In this document: positions 15,908 through 23,678 of the stretch, one piece after another
Position numbering within the stretch: position 1 is the first letter of the stretch
How the letters are laid out: each line of letters begins with the position of its first letter
Origin: Lachnospiraceae bacterium
Lineage (GTDB): Bacteria; Bacillota; Clostridia; Lachnospirales; Lachnospiraceae
Direction: 5' to 3'
NCBI GenBank assembly: GCA_024698145.1
Contig: JAILRO010000042.1
Span: 1 to 51,832 of the forward strand
DNA: 51,832 bases
Made by a program: the position numbers and the translations under genes
Notes under the pieces: model-generated
The model's input: only the letters and a program-made list of their open reading frames with translations
Databases searched by the model: none
What the model was told of the DNA's origin: nothing

Positions 15908-17084
15908 AGCGAAGGGAAGAAAGAGTAATGTCGAACCGGAAAATCAAGAAGTGAGTTTTCTGTATTTGAGTGAAGAAGATATGGTAGATGCGGGGGTGTT
16001 AAATGCTGCCAGATGTGTAGATGTTATGGAAGAGGCAATGGGTCTTTTGGAGGACGGAGATTTTATCATGGGTGGACCGTACAATGACTCTCATGGATTG
16101 ATGTTGTATTTCCCTAAGAAGTCGCCTATTGCAAACTTCCCGGTTAACAATTCAAGAGATAGAAGATTTATAGCAATGCCTGCATACCTTGGCGGAAGAT
16201 TTCATGTTGCAGGTGAGAAGTGGTACGGCTCAAACGGCAATAACAAAGAAAAGGGCTTGCCAAGATCCATTCTTATGGTGATGCTAAATGATGTAGAAAC
16301 GGGAAAGCCGTTAGCATATATGTCGGGTAACCTGTTAAGTTCAATGCGAACAGGTGCAATGCCGGGAGTTGCCGCAAAACTGTTGGCGGTAAAAGAAGCA
16401 AAGTCTCTTTGTCTTCTTGGTTGCGGTGTGGTTAATAAAGCGTGTCTTATGTCCATCATGACCGTGCGCCCTGGTATTGAGGAGATTAAGCTTAAGGGAA
16501 GTTCGTCTACTTCTGAAACAGTCAGACGAATGAAAGCATACATAGAAGAAAATTATCCACAGGTAAAAAGAATTGTTGTTTGTGATACCGTGGAGGAAGC
16601 AATTCGCGGTTCGGATATAGTAAGTGAGGCGATTTCCTGCATGTTCGGACAGTGGCCGGAAATCAAGCGTGAGTGGATGAAACCGGGACTTTTGTATATT
16701 TCTTCAAGTACCTTCAATATGGAGTATAAGAGTATGCTCGATCTTAAAAAGGTCATTGATAATTACGGAATGTATGAAAACTATGCGGAAGAAGATGAAA
16801 TGGGTTACGACGAAAACGGAGACCGTTTGCATACAGGCTGCATGGGTGAGGACTTCGTATATATGGTTGAGGACGGATTGATTGAAAAAGACTCCTTAAC
16901 TCATATCGGAGAGATAATAAGAAATAAGAAACCCGGTCGGGAAAGCGACGATGAAATTATTCTGGTGTCGATGGAAGGAATGCCTATTGAAGACGTGGCA
17001 TGGGCATACGAATGCTATACATACGCACTAATACACGATATTGGCACAAGATTAAAGGTTTGGGATACTCCAAGGGCGTTTTAG
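15879..17084 (+). CDS. Ornithine cyclodeaminase/mu-crystallin family enzyme, copy 2
   Basis: About 401 aa from ATG 15879 (RBS GAAAGGAAA; an ATG at 15870 lies inside it). It is a paralogue of the gene at 13507. Long blocks match, for example AYLGGRFHVAGEKWYGSNG, KGLPRSILMVMLNDVETGKP and SSMRTGAMPGVAAKLLAVKE. The NAD-binding loop reads LLGCGVVNKACL. It has an extra N-terminal tail of about 20 residues. Two paralogues kept in one operon suggest either a heteromeric enzyme or two substrates. It overlaps the MFS gene by 29 nt and is the last gene of the operon; a terminator begins within its final codons. Confidence 0.75.
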   Translation: MTENRDVEYEAKGRKSNVEPENQEVSFLYLSEEDMVDAGVLNAARCVDVMEEAMGLLEDGDFIMGGPYNDSHGLMLYFPKKSPIANFPVNNSRDRRFIAMPAYLGGRFHVAGEKWYGSNGNNKEKGLPRSILMVMLNDVETGKPLAYMSGNLLSSMRTGAMPGVAAKLLAVKEAKSLCLLGCGVVNKACLMSIMTVRPGIEEIKLKGSSSTSETVRRMKAYIEENYPQVKRIVVCDTVEEAIRGSDIVSEAISCMFGQWPEIKREWMKPGLLYISSSTFNMEYKSMLDLKKVIDNYGMYENYAEEDEMGYDENGDRLHTGCMGEDFVYMVEDGLIEKDSLTHIGEIIRNKKPGRESDDEIILVSMEGMPIEDVAWAYECYTYALIHDIGTRLKVWDTPRAF

Positions 17085-17097
17085 GACGTCCTTTTTT
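17072..17097 (+). terminator. Terminator of the amine-oxidation operon
   Basis: AAGGGCG (17072-17078) and CGTCCTT (17087-17093) form a 7-bp stem with a G-U pair, followed by T6. The stem includes the last codons and stop of the second cyclodeaminase-like gene. Confidence 0.65.
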
Positions 17098-17183
17098 CTT
17101 GAAAAATCCCCTTTTTTCATATAAATTATACTCCATAAGAATACAAAATCGACTAACCGACAAGAAGGCATTTAAGGAGAAAT

Positions 17184-17535
17184 ATGGAAGCTACAGATAA
17201 GTCGAAAGGAAAACTTTACAACATACATTGTCCGTCCTGCGGGGCGCCTGCAAATTATGACATCAAGTCAAGAACATATCGATGTCAATATTGTGGTGGC
17301 AGTGTCGGAGTGGGCGAAGCACTTGATAAGCACATGGGATTTCGTAGTATTTGTCGAGAGAAAATGAATGCTGCAATCAAGAACTACGAGCTTGAAAAAG
17401 CGTCATGTACAGGCTGCGGATATAACAAGTGATCAGTTAACGATGCGTATAGACAATGAGGTTGAGGAGAGTTATACTCCTGTAATTCAGAAGACACTTG
17501 AAGCTAAAGCTGTTGAAGTCAATGGGACTTGTTGA
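17184..17535 (+). pseudogene. Frameshifted zinc-ribbon protein
   Basis: The first frame gives 82 aa with zinc-ribbon cysteines (CPSCGAPANYD, CQYCGG, CTGCG) and stops at 17430-17432. Just before the stop, the +1 frame continues as ADITSDQLTMRIDNEVEES and runs to 17535. Joined, the two frames read as CTGCGADITSDQ, a natural zinc-ribbon continuation. I read this as one gene broken by an indel near 17420. It has an AAGGAG RBS. Such zinc-ribbon proteins are common in Lachnospiraceae; the function is unknown. The intact zinc-ribbon membrane protein at 20983 may be a relative. Confidence 0.45.
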
Positions 17536-17821
17536 AGTTACGGCAGGTTGCTTGGGACTGATTTTGTTTATCATTTTCATGGCCGCTTATAGCGATACCA
17601 TGCAAAAGGAACTAAAAGTTGAAAAGAGTCGCAAGATATTTACGTCAAAGGGTGGACCGTATGTCAGAAAAGACGGCAAACTTGAAAAGAGTGCAAAAGA
17701 ACTTACAAGACCGGAAACAAAACCGGTGTTTTTCATGGATATAAATGGCAAGCGCGAAGCGGTGGATATCCGTTTTACAACATTTTACAGAATGCTTCGT
17801 GCGTTTGGTTTTACGGAGTAG
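17498..17821 (+). CDS. Small single-pass membrane protein, hypothetical
   Basis: Up to 107 aa from TTG 17498, or 99 aa from ATG 17522; neither has a good RBS. One hydrophobic helix (VTAGCLGLILFIIFMAAYS) is followed by a basic, soluble tail containing GGPYVRKDGKLEKSAKE. It overlaps the end of the broken zinc-ribbon gene and may be its detached C-terminal half after a second frameshift. I do not recognise a family. Confidence 0.35.
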   Translation: MKLKLLKSMGLVEVTAGCLGLILFIIFMAAYSDTMQKELKVEKSRKIFTSKGGPYVRKDGKLEKSAKELTRPETKPVFFMDINGKREAVDIRFTTFYRMLRAFGFTE

Positions 17822-17847
17822 AGTTGTTAAATATGAAGGGATGATGC

Positions 17848-18018
17848 ATGAAGAAAAAGATTTTGTTTTATTTGATTACGGGTATCGTCGTGATAATAAG
17901 ACATTTCGCGAAGGAAAAACGCGAATCGGATGTATACTATATTGTATGTTCGATTATTCTAAATATCGCCTGCTGTGTAGGTCTTTTGGTGTATGGGATT
18001 TTTACGAGTGGAATGTAG
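17848..18018 (+). CDS. Small two-helix membrane protein, hypothetical
   Basis: 56 aa, MKKKILFYLITGIVVIIRHF then a second hydrophobic stretch YYIVCSIILNIACCVGLLVY. Preceded by GAAGGGATG. It is preferred over the overlapping out-of-frame reading that encodes a Cys/Tyr-rich non-membrane product. No family recognised. The 17.1-18.05 kb stretch looks like a graveyard of small membrane genes. Confidence 0.35.
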   Translation: MKKKILFYLITGIVVIIRHFAKEKRESDVYYIVCSIILNIACCVGLLVYGIFTSGM

Positions 18019-18051
18019 ATTATTGCTTCGCTTAATGCAGGATACATGTCA

Positions 18052-18525
18052 TCATAATATTTTTTCCATTCCAATTTTTTGTGGTACAAGCCCAAGCGTT
18101 TCATAAAACTTCATTGCTCCGGGGTTACATGACCAGACATTTAATGTGACATTGTAGAAGTTTTGTTGCCTTGCATATTCAATCACATGTTCATATAGTG
18201 CCTTGCCGACACCCATCTTTCTATAAGTTTCATCTACACATATATCATCAATGTAAAGTGTCTTTATATCGGTAAGTACCGAGTCATCAAGCACCTGTTT
18301 GTGAATACAAAATGCATGTCCCATGACGGTACCGGTATTATTTAAGCAAACAAATACAGGTGTGCTGTCATCCGCGATAATGGTTTCAAGTTCCTGCGCA
18401 TTGTACTTAGTCGCCGGGCCTTTGAATATATCCGGTCGTCCGTTGTGGTGAACCATATCTACTTGTATCAACAACTCCAATATTCTTGGTATATCTGATT
18501 TTGTTGCACGTCTGACTGTATTCAT
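18052..18525 (-). CDS. GNAT-family N-acetyltransferase
   Basis: 157 aa. The acetyl-CoA-binding motif A is DICVDETYRKMGVGKALYEH at about residues 93-112 (Q/RxxGxG/A type), and motif B is around NPGAMKFYETLGLVP. The N-terminus RRATKSDIPRILELL is typical. RBS AAGGAGG on the minus strand. The substrate is unknown. It is divergently arranged with the SDR gene at 18758. Confidence 0.85.
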   Translation of the reverse strand: MNTVRRATKSDIPRILELLIQVDMVHHNGRPDIFKGPATKYNAQELETIIADDSTPVFVCLNNTGTVMGHAFCIHKQVLDDSVLTDIKTLYIDDICVDETYRKMGVGKALYEHVIEYARQQNFYNVTLNVWSCNPGAMKFYETLGLVPQKIGMEKIL

Positions 18526-18723
18526 TATGTCCTCCTTGAAATGTCACGCTGCAAGAATAGATGCATAACCCATAATTCGCTTAGCAAATTCCTCTCATTA
18601 TAAATTAATATTGATTATATCACTTCGTTTGGGGATATGCTATTCATTTTTGGACTTTCCGTCCAATAATCCTATAAGAGTAAAATCTAATAAAAAAACA
18701 TAGTAAACCAATATTTCGCATGT

Positions 18724-18729
18724 TATAAT
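18724..18729 (+). promoter_or_regulatory. -10 element of the SDR gene
   Basis: TATAAT preceded by TGT, about 30 bases before the start codon at 18758. No strong -35 is seen, so it is a low-certainty promoter. Confidence 0.35.
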
Positions 18730-18757
18730 CAAAAAAAGATTTAATAAGGAGACCCTC

Positions 18758-19600
18758 ATGCAGAACTTGAAGGACAAAATTGCAATTGTAACCGGTGCCA
18801 ACTCAGGAATGGGAATGGCAACAGTAGAGGCGCTAAGCGACATGGGCGCAACCGTCATTATGCTCTGCAGGAGTAAGCAGCGTGGCGAAGAAGCGTTGGA
18901 AAAACTTGCGGCAAAGAAGGATAGGAAACTTGATCTTATCTTGTGTGACTTGGGTGATTTTGAATCTGTCAGGTCGTTTGCAAAGCAAGTCAAGGAACGT
19001 TATCCGCGCGTAGATATCCTTGTGAACAATGCGGGTTTTATATCGCTTGACAGGCAGGAAACAAAGGAAGGACTTGAGATGCAATTTGGCATCAACCATG
19101 TCGGTCACTTCCTGCTTACAACCAATCTTCTTCCAATCATGGGGGAAGGTGCACGTATTGTAAATGTTTCTTCGGGCGCTCACAAAACCGGCAAGATACA
19201 TTTTGACGACATTAATCTGCACAAGGGATTTAACGTAATAACAGCATATTCCCAGAGCAAACTTGCAAATGTGCTTTTTACAAGAGAACTTGCACGACGT
19301 GTCAAAGATCGCGGCATAACGGTTAACTGCTGTCATCCGGGTGCGGTTGCAACGAACATCGGAATCGACAGGAAAACAGGATTTGGCAAGACGATAACAG
19401 GACTTCTAAAACCATTTTTTCAGACGCCTGCTCAAGGGGCCAGGACCGCAATATTCCTTGCGTCAGACGATTCGGTAAAGGATATTTCCGGGGAATATTT
19501 CTACAAATGTAAGATAGCAAAATCTTCAAAACGCTCAAAAGATATGGAACTTGCAAAGAAACTGTACGAGTTCAGCGAGGAACTTGTGGCAGAAAAATAA
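18758..19600 (+). CDS. Short-chain dehydrogenase/reductase (SDR)
   Basis: 280 aa. The cofactor motif TGANSGMG is at about residues 11-18, NNAG lies further on, and the catalytic YSQSK supplies the Tyr and Lys with an upstream Ser in NVSSGAHKTG. The pattern resembles retinol dehydrogenase/WW-oxidoreductase-like SDRs, which reduce aldehydes or ketones with NADPH. RBS AAGGAG. The 18.7-22.4 kb genes look richer in G+C by eye than the island that follows, suggesting a different history. Confidence 0.85.
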   Translation: MQNLKDKIAIVTGANSGMGMATVEALSDMGATVIMLCRSKQRGEEALEKLAAKKDRKLDLILCDLGDFESVRSFAKQVKERYPRVDILVNNAGFISLDRQETKEGLEMQFGINHVGHFLLTTNLLPIMGEGARIVNVSSGAHKTGKIHFDDINLHKGFNVITAYSQSKLANVLFTRELARRVKDRGITVNCCHPGAVATNIGIDRKTGFGKTITGLLKPFFQTPAQGARTAIFLASDDSVKDISGEYFYKCKIAKSSKRSKDMELAKKLYEFSEELVAEK

Positions 19601-19623
19601 TAGCCTCGTTAAGGAGACACAAC

Positions 19624-20916
19624 ATGAGAAAACTATTTATTGCAGCATTTATTGTTATAGGTACCTTTGCACTGACTGCCTGTTCTTCAACCCAAAACAA
19701 CACAGCTACAAAAACCGAAGAGTCTTCCGAGACCAATGCAGAAACTTCCGATGAAGACAAAGACGAAGCAGCTAAGAAATCAAAGTTGAAGAAACCAAAC
19801 TACGTTCACGGCGAGGACGGATACTACTGCATTTATGACGAGATGCCGGAATTTAATCCTGTTATGCAGAAGTGGGGCACATGTTGGCTCTACGCCGGCT
19901 CCGCAAGCATGCGAACCGCGTACTTCAAGCAAACGGGTGAGTATATCACGATAGACCCGATTGAGCTGTTGGATATCATTTATGGCGGCGGCGCGGATAA
20001 GGAAGAAGGTTTCGTCATCAAAAGCGGTGCAGACGGCAGGGAAGTCGGCGGTTGGCAGTGGATAGTGACCGAAACGCTGTCACGAGGTTTTAACGGCCTT
20101 ACCCTTGACAGTTCAATGGACATTGATATAAATGATACCGATAAAATAAAAGAGGTTGTTCGCACGCGTGGTGCGGTAGTGGCAGAAATACCGGATACGG
20201 GTGACGGAAAAAAGGGCGTTCACGGCGGATGTTTCACTATGAACGACACGGAGACTAAGGAGTTTGATCATGACGTTACCATTGTCGGATACGATGATCA
20301 TTTTCCGAAGGAGTATTTCAACGAAGAGGCAGAACGGGACGGCGCGTGGCTTACATATAACAGCAATTACAAATCGGACAAGCCCTATTATATTTCCTAC
20401 TGCACGCCTATCGGATACGCCATAAGCCACACCGTGTCAGACCAATACACGGATGTGTTAAGCTATGATGCCGGCAACGAAATGGACAGAACCATATCAA
20501 CAGGCGATGCCACGAAAACGGCAAATGTTTTTCACAAAGCAGGCAAGCTTGCGGCGGTTGGAACCTACAACGTTGAAAAAGAGCAAGACATCAAGATTGA
20601 AATATATGACGCAGCATTTAACAACGTGATTTATTCACAGGATGCAGTCCTTGACTTTAAGGGCTACCATACGATTGTGCTTGATGAAGTGCTTGATGTT
20701 ACCGACTACGCGGTTGTGATTACATACTCGAAGGGTGCACCCGTTGAAGGGGAGACGCTTGAAAATGATAGTGGATATTACAGAACTATTTCCGAGAACG
20801 GCCAGTCGTATGTGTACATTGACGGCTGGAAGGATTTGACGGACGACGATATAAAGGACGTTTTAAAGATTGATTTTGAACCAAACAACTGCTGTATCAA
20901 GGCACTGTATAAGTAG
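19624..20916 (+). CDS. Papain-like (C1-type) cysteine protease lipoprotein
   Basis: 430 aa. A lipoprotein signal peptide (ALTAC, Cys20) is followed by a Ser/Thr/Glu-rich linker (about 21-58). The protease domain shows the catalytic Cys87 in QKWGTCWLYAGSASM, the His in FDHDVTIVGYDDHFP and the Asn in WLTYNSNY, as in C1-like Clostridial surface proteases. The C-terminal 150 residues (AGKLAAVGTYNV, IEIYDAAFNN) look like the lectin-like beta domain found after such proteases. It is anchored outside the membrane and may process surface proteins or substrates. RBS AAGGAG. Confidence 0.75.
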   Translation: MRKLFIAAFIVIGTFALTACSSTQNNTATKTEESSETNAETSDEDKDEAAKKSKLKKPNYVHGEDGYYCIYDEMPEFNPVMQKWGTCWLYAGSASMRTAYFKQTGEYITIDPIELLDIIYGGGADKEEGFVIKSGADGREVGGWQWIVTETLSRGFNGLTLDSSMDIDINDTDKIKEVVRTRGAVVAEIPDTGDGKKGVHGGCFTMNDTETKEFDHDVTIVGYDDHFPKEYFNEEAERDGAWLTYNSNYKSDKPYYISYCTPIGYAISHTVSDQYTDVLSYDAGNEMDRTISTGDATKTANVFHKAGKLAAVGTYNVEKEQDIKIEIYDAAFNNVIYSQDAVLDFKGYHTIVLDEVLDVTDYAVVITYSKGAPVEGETLENDSGYYRTISENGQSYVYIDGWKDLTDDDIKDVLKIDFEPNNCCIKALYK

Positions 20917-20982
20917 ATGCCGACATTTAAGAGTGGAACGATATAGATAATTATAAATAAATGGAGAAAGGATAAATGCTAT

Positions 20983-21915
20983 ATGAAGTTAATGAGTTTA
21001 CAATGTCCGAATTGTAACAGTTCGGTAAAACAAGTGGGAGAGGGTAAGTTTTATTGCGAAAACTGCGGCACAAGTTTCCTTGCGGATTACGACAAGGAAG
21101 ATGTCGAGGTTGAAAAAATCAAGACCGAGGGCAAACTGCGTAAGGAGCAGCTCAATGAACAGCTCGATAAGCAGAGAAGAGCTGATGCAATCGCAAAAAC
21201 CAATGAGGAGACGGCAAAAATAGTTAGGATAATTGTTATTGTCCTTGTGGTGGTATTTTTGGTAATCCCGGGCATTGTCGGAGTAATACTTTCTATTTTT
21301 ATGGTAAAATCAGAATACGAACAAAGCAAAATACGCGTTCAGCAGGAGCAGGCAAGCCGCGAGCAGGCAAAGATAGATGCGGAAGAAAAGGAAAAGAAAG
21401 AGAAAGAGGCAAGGGAAGTTCAGGAAGCAGTTGAGAAAAAGTTGCGTCTTGATTCTTTTAAAATTAAGCCAGAAGATATTATGGCAGACAGTTTCTTTGT
21501 GGACAATGCTACCAAGTCGATTGAAACTCAGTTAAAAGATAACTCAAACTTATTTTACACAAACTGGGAGTATGGTGAGCCTGAGTACATCACAAGTTAC
21601 ATTTTGCATGCGAAAAATGAGGATGAGAGAACCCAGAACATAGTGCTTAGCATTTACAAAGTGAACTGGGACAAGGTCTATGATGACCACACAGAGCATT
21701 ACGTTATGTATGATGGTGCATGCTTGGAAAATGTATCATATGACGAGAATGGTAAGCTCAAAACCGATTACGAGCCACACTCAATGTCTTACCACAGCGA
21801 GATAATCGCCAACCAGTTCCTTAGCGGATATTCAGACTACGATCAGCTCATTCGCCAGGAGATATACGGAAACAGCGATTACAATTATACGGAGTTTAAC
21901 ATGAAAGGCGAGTAA
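20983..21915 (+). CDS. Zinc-ribbon membrane protein, hypothetical
   Basis: 310 aa. An N-terminal zinc ribbon (QCPNCNSS, YCENCGTSF), a charged helix (about 38-72), one long transmembrane segment (IVIVLVVVFLVIPGIVGVIL, about 82-104), a second charged coiled coil rich in Glu, Lys and Gln (about 110-150), and a C-terminal domain. The zinc ribbon should be cytoplasmic and the tail outside. It has the look of a sensor or scaffold, but I recognise no named family. It may be related to the broken zinc-ribbon gene at 17184. Confidence 0.55.
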   Translation: MKLMSLQCPNCNSSVKQVGEGKFYCENCGTSFLADYDKEDVEVEKIKTEGKLRKEQLNEQLDKQRRADAIAKTNEETAKIVRIIVIVLVVVFLVIPGIVGVILSIFMVKSEYEQSKIRVQQEQASREQAKIDAEEKEKKEKEAREVQEAVEKKLRLDSFKIKPEDIMADSFFVDNATKSIETQLKDNSNLFYTNWEYGEPEYITSYILHAKNEDERTQNIVLSIYKVNWDKVYDDHTEHYVMYDGACLENVSYDENGKLKTDYEPHSMSYHSEIIANQFLSGYSDYDQLIRQEIYGNSDYNYTEFNMKGE

Positions 21916-22031
21916 GCAACACGCAAATCAAAATAGTCTGTCACAGCGTTGCTTCGAGGAATATAGAATAAGCACAAAGCTTTGCGGACGAGTGGGGCAT
22001 GAAATATCCGATGGAGTGAGGAGGAACGATT

Positions 22032-22478
22032 ATGCACAGGTTATACGAAACGGAAGATATAAGCGTGTTTTGGGATTCGGATAAATGCAGGCACGCCAAG
22101 AAATGTGTAACCGGATGCCCGGAAGCATTTGACATACAAAGAAAGCCGTGGATTCAGCTGGATAAAGCGGAGACTGCTAAGGTGTGGAAAGCAGTATCAA
22201 ATTGTCCTTCGGGGGCGCTCACTTGTGTATTTAACCATGGCATAATTGTTAAGTTGGAGGACAACAGAAGCGTGGCTTATGATGGCGATAGAATAATCGG
22301 CGAGTGCGATTTTGAAGTTACTGCGGATGGATGGAACATATATCATACGGAAGTTGATGACCACTATCGCGGCAAGAGTATTGCCAGGCGTCTTGTGTAT
22401 GCAGTGGTACAGGCCGCAGAGCACGACAAAGCAAATGTTATAATGACATGCTCGTATGCCGGGAAAGTGATGGAATGA
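22032..22478 (+). CDS. Fused 4Fe-4S mono-cluster protein (YjdI) and GNAT (YjdJ)
   Basis: 148 aa in two parts. Residues 1-68 hold CRHAKKCVTGCPEAFD and NCPSGALT, a divergent mono-cluster ferredoxin (Fer4_19, YjdI type). Residues 75-148 hold a short GNAT-like domain (YHTEVDDHYRGKSIARRLVY) as in YjdJ. In many bacteria these are separate adjacent genes. The biochemical role is unknown. RBS GAGGAGG. Confidence 0.75.
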   Translation: MHRLYETEDISVFWDSDKCRHAKKCVTGCPEAFDIQRKPWIQLDKAETAKVWKAVSNCPSGALTCVFNHGIIVKLEDNRSVAYDGDRIIGECDFEVTADGWNIYHTEVDDHYRGKSIARRLVYAVVQAAEHDKANVIMTCSYAGKVME

Positions 22479-22504
22479 TTTTGGAATAAATGTTACCCGA
22501 AAGG

Positions 22505-22528
22505 AAAGGTCTCACCCGAGACCTTTTT
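22505..22528 (+). terminator. Terminator before the NdpA-like module
   Basis: AAAGGTCTC-ACCC-GAGACCTTT with a T run. A 9-bp perfect stem, nearly the same as the hairpins at 25211 and 25682. Confidence 0.8.
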
Positions 22529-22582
22529 TCTTTGCGAAATACTGTATTTTTTGTCGAATGAGTGATATAATTATTAATATAG
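22505..22582. repeat. 78-bp direct repeat, copy 1 (terminator plus promoter)
   Basis: Aligns without gaps to 25213-25290, identical at about 65 of 78 positions by eye. The two copies bound the two-gene module at 22603-25166. Each carries the terminator hairpin, a shared CTTTGCGAAA block and a GTGATATAATTA segment with a -10 TATAAT. Confidence 0.75.
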
Positions 22583-22602
22583 TTTATGAGGAGGATGAAT
22601 AC

Positions 22603-23658
22603 ATGGATTATTTGTTTAAAGCAATTCATAAAATAGATTATGATGCTGAAAGATTCAGTGAGGTAGAAATACATTCTCATTTTGACGAATTTGTATCTGA
22701 CTTGTTAGAGAAAATTAATAGTGACGTAGTAAATAAAGCTTATGTACCAATATCTCAGTCTACGCAGGTGGTGAATGATATTAGAAGTATTTTTTCCCTA
22801 ATTGAAGTAGAACGTGTCGAGTCTGAAGAGTTGGAAAAGAGGGTAAAAGAATATTCAAGAGATATAGCTCAAAGGCTTTTCGAAAAGGAGAAATTGAAGC
22901 AAGAACAGATATATCGTATGGGACAGAATGTAAAAAAGGGGAGTTTAATACAGGCTGCAATTAAAAAAGAAGATAGTTATGCATATTTATTGGCGAAGGT
23001 TGAACATTCTTCGTTTGTTGATGACTCGGATTTTTCATTTAAATCAGGTTTTTCGAGTGAACAGAAGAAAATCTGGAAAACATGTATTTTTAATTGTTGT
23101 ATAGAAGATGAAAAAATAATAGTTAATGAGGCTAAGATATATGTGAGTAATAGTGGAAAGTATTGGGCAAATGATTTTTTGGAACTGAGGGAGCTCTCTA
23201 CGGATGCACAAAATACAAAAAATGCTTTTTCAGCTATTGAGAGGGTTCTTATAAAAGAAGTTAAGAAAAAATCACCGAGTGATTATACTGTAATAAGAAA
23301 TACATTTGTCGGTTACATGAAAAAAGAGCAACAAGTAGATTATAATGAAATGGTTTCATCTATTTTAGATGATTATCATGCAGACTACTTAACGCAAGAG
23401 AGTATCACCGAATTAAAAGGTAAACTCATGGAGTTACCAGAAAATGGAAAATTTGATAGATTATTTAAAGTTGTTCCGGCAGAGATAAGAACAAAGATAA
23501 AGCAGTTATACAGAGTTAATGAAGGAATTGAAATAAAAGTAAATGATTATGTACAAGATATAAAACAAAAAATATCTGCAGAAGAAGATTTGAGAACAGG
23601 TCAAAAATTTATTCGAATAATGACTAACAACGATGATGTATATAAGCAGTTTAAGTAG
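22603..23658 (+). CDS. NdpA/YejK-like nucleoid-associated protein candidate
   Basis: 351 aa from ATG 22603 (RBS GAGGAGGATG). An ATG at 22558 is in frame but lies inside the promoter repeat. The protein is cytosolic and charged. It shows a YAYLLAKVEHSSFVDDSDF block in the middle and a helical C-terminal half (GYMKKEQQVDYNEMVSSIL, KFDRLFKVVPAEIRTKIKQL). The arrangement resembles the 37-kDa nucleoid-associated proteins NdpA/YejK, a likeness seen by eye only. It is paired with a membrane-anchored protein 20 bases downstream. A DNA- or nucleoid-sensing subunit working with a membrane effector would fit an abortive-infection type defence, by analogy with Kiwa. Function unproven. Confidence 0.45.
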   Translation: MDYLFKAIHKIDYDAERFSEVEIHSHFDEFVSDLLEKINSDVVNKAYVPISQSTQVVNDIRSIFSLIEVERVESEELEKRVKEYSRDIAQRLFEKEKLKQEQIYRMGQNVKKGSLIQAAIKKEDSYAYLLAKVEHSSFVDDSDFSFKSGFSSEQKKIWKTCIFNCCIEDEKIIVNEAKIYVSNSGKYWANDFLELRELSTDAQNTKNAFSAIERVLIKEVKKKSPSDYTVIRNTFVGYMKKEQQVDYNEMVSSILDDYHADYLTQESITELKGKLMELPENGKFDRLFKVVPAEIRTKIKQLYRVNEGIEIKVNDYVQDIKQKISAEEDLRTGQKFIRIMTNNDDVYKQFK

Positions 23659-23678
23659 TAGAAAAGGTGGAAATTTAG

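Noticed and set aside
17745-18035. Alternative frame across the 56-aa membrane gene
   Set aside because: It overlaps the end of the preceding gene, has no RBS and encodes a Cys/Tyr-rich product, while the other frame gives two clean membrane helices after a start signal.
22558-22602. Upstream ATG start of the NdpA-like gene
   Set aside because: It lies within the repeat that carries the TATAAT promoter element, so it is probably not transcribed from that promoter; ATG 22603 has a strong RBS.
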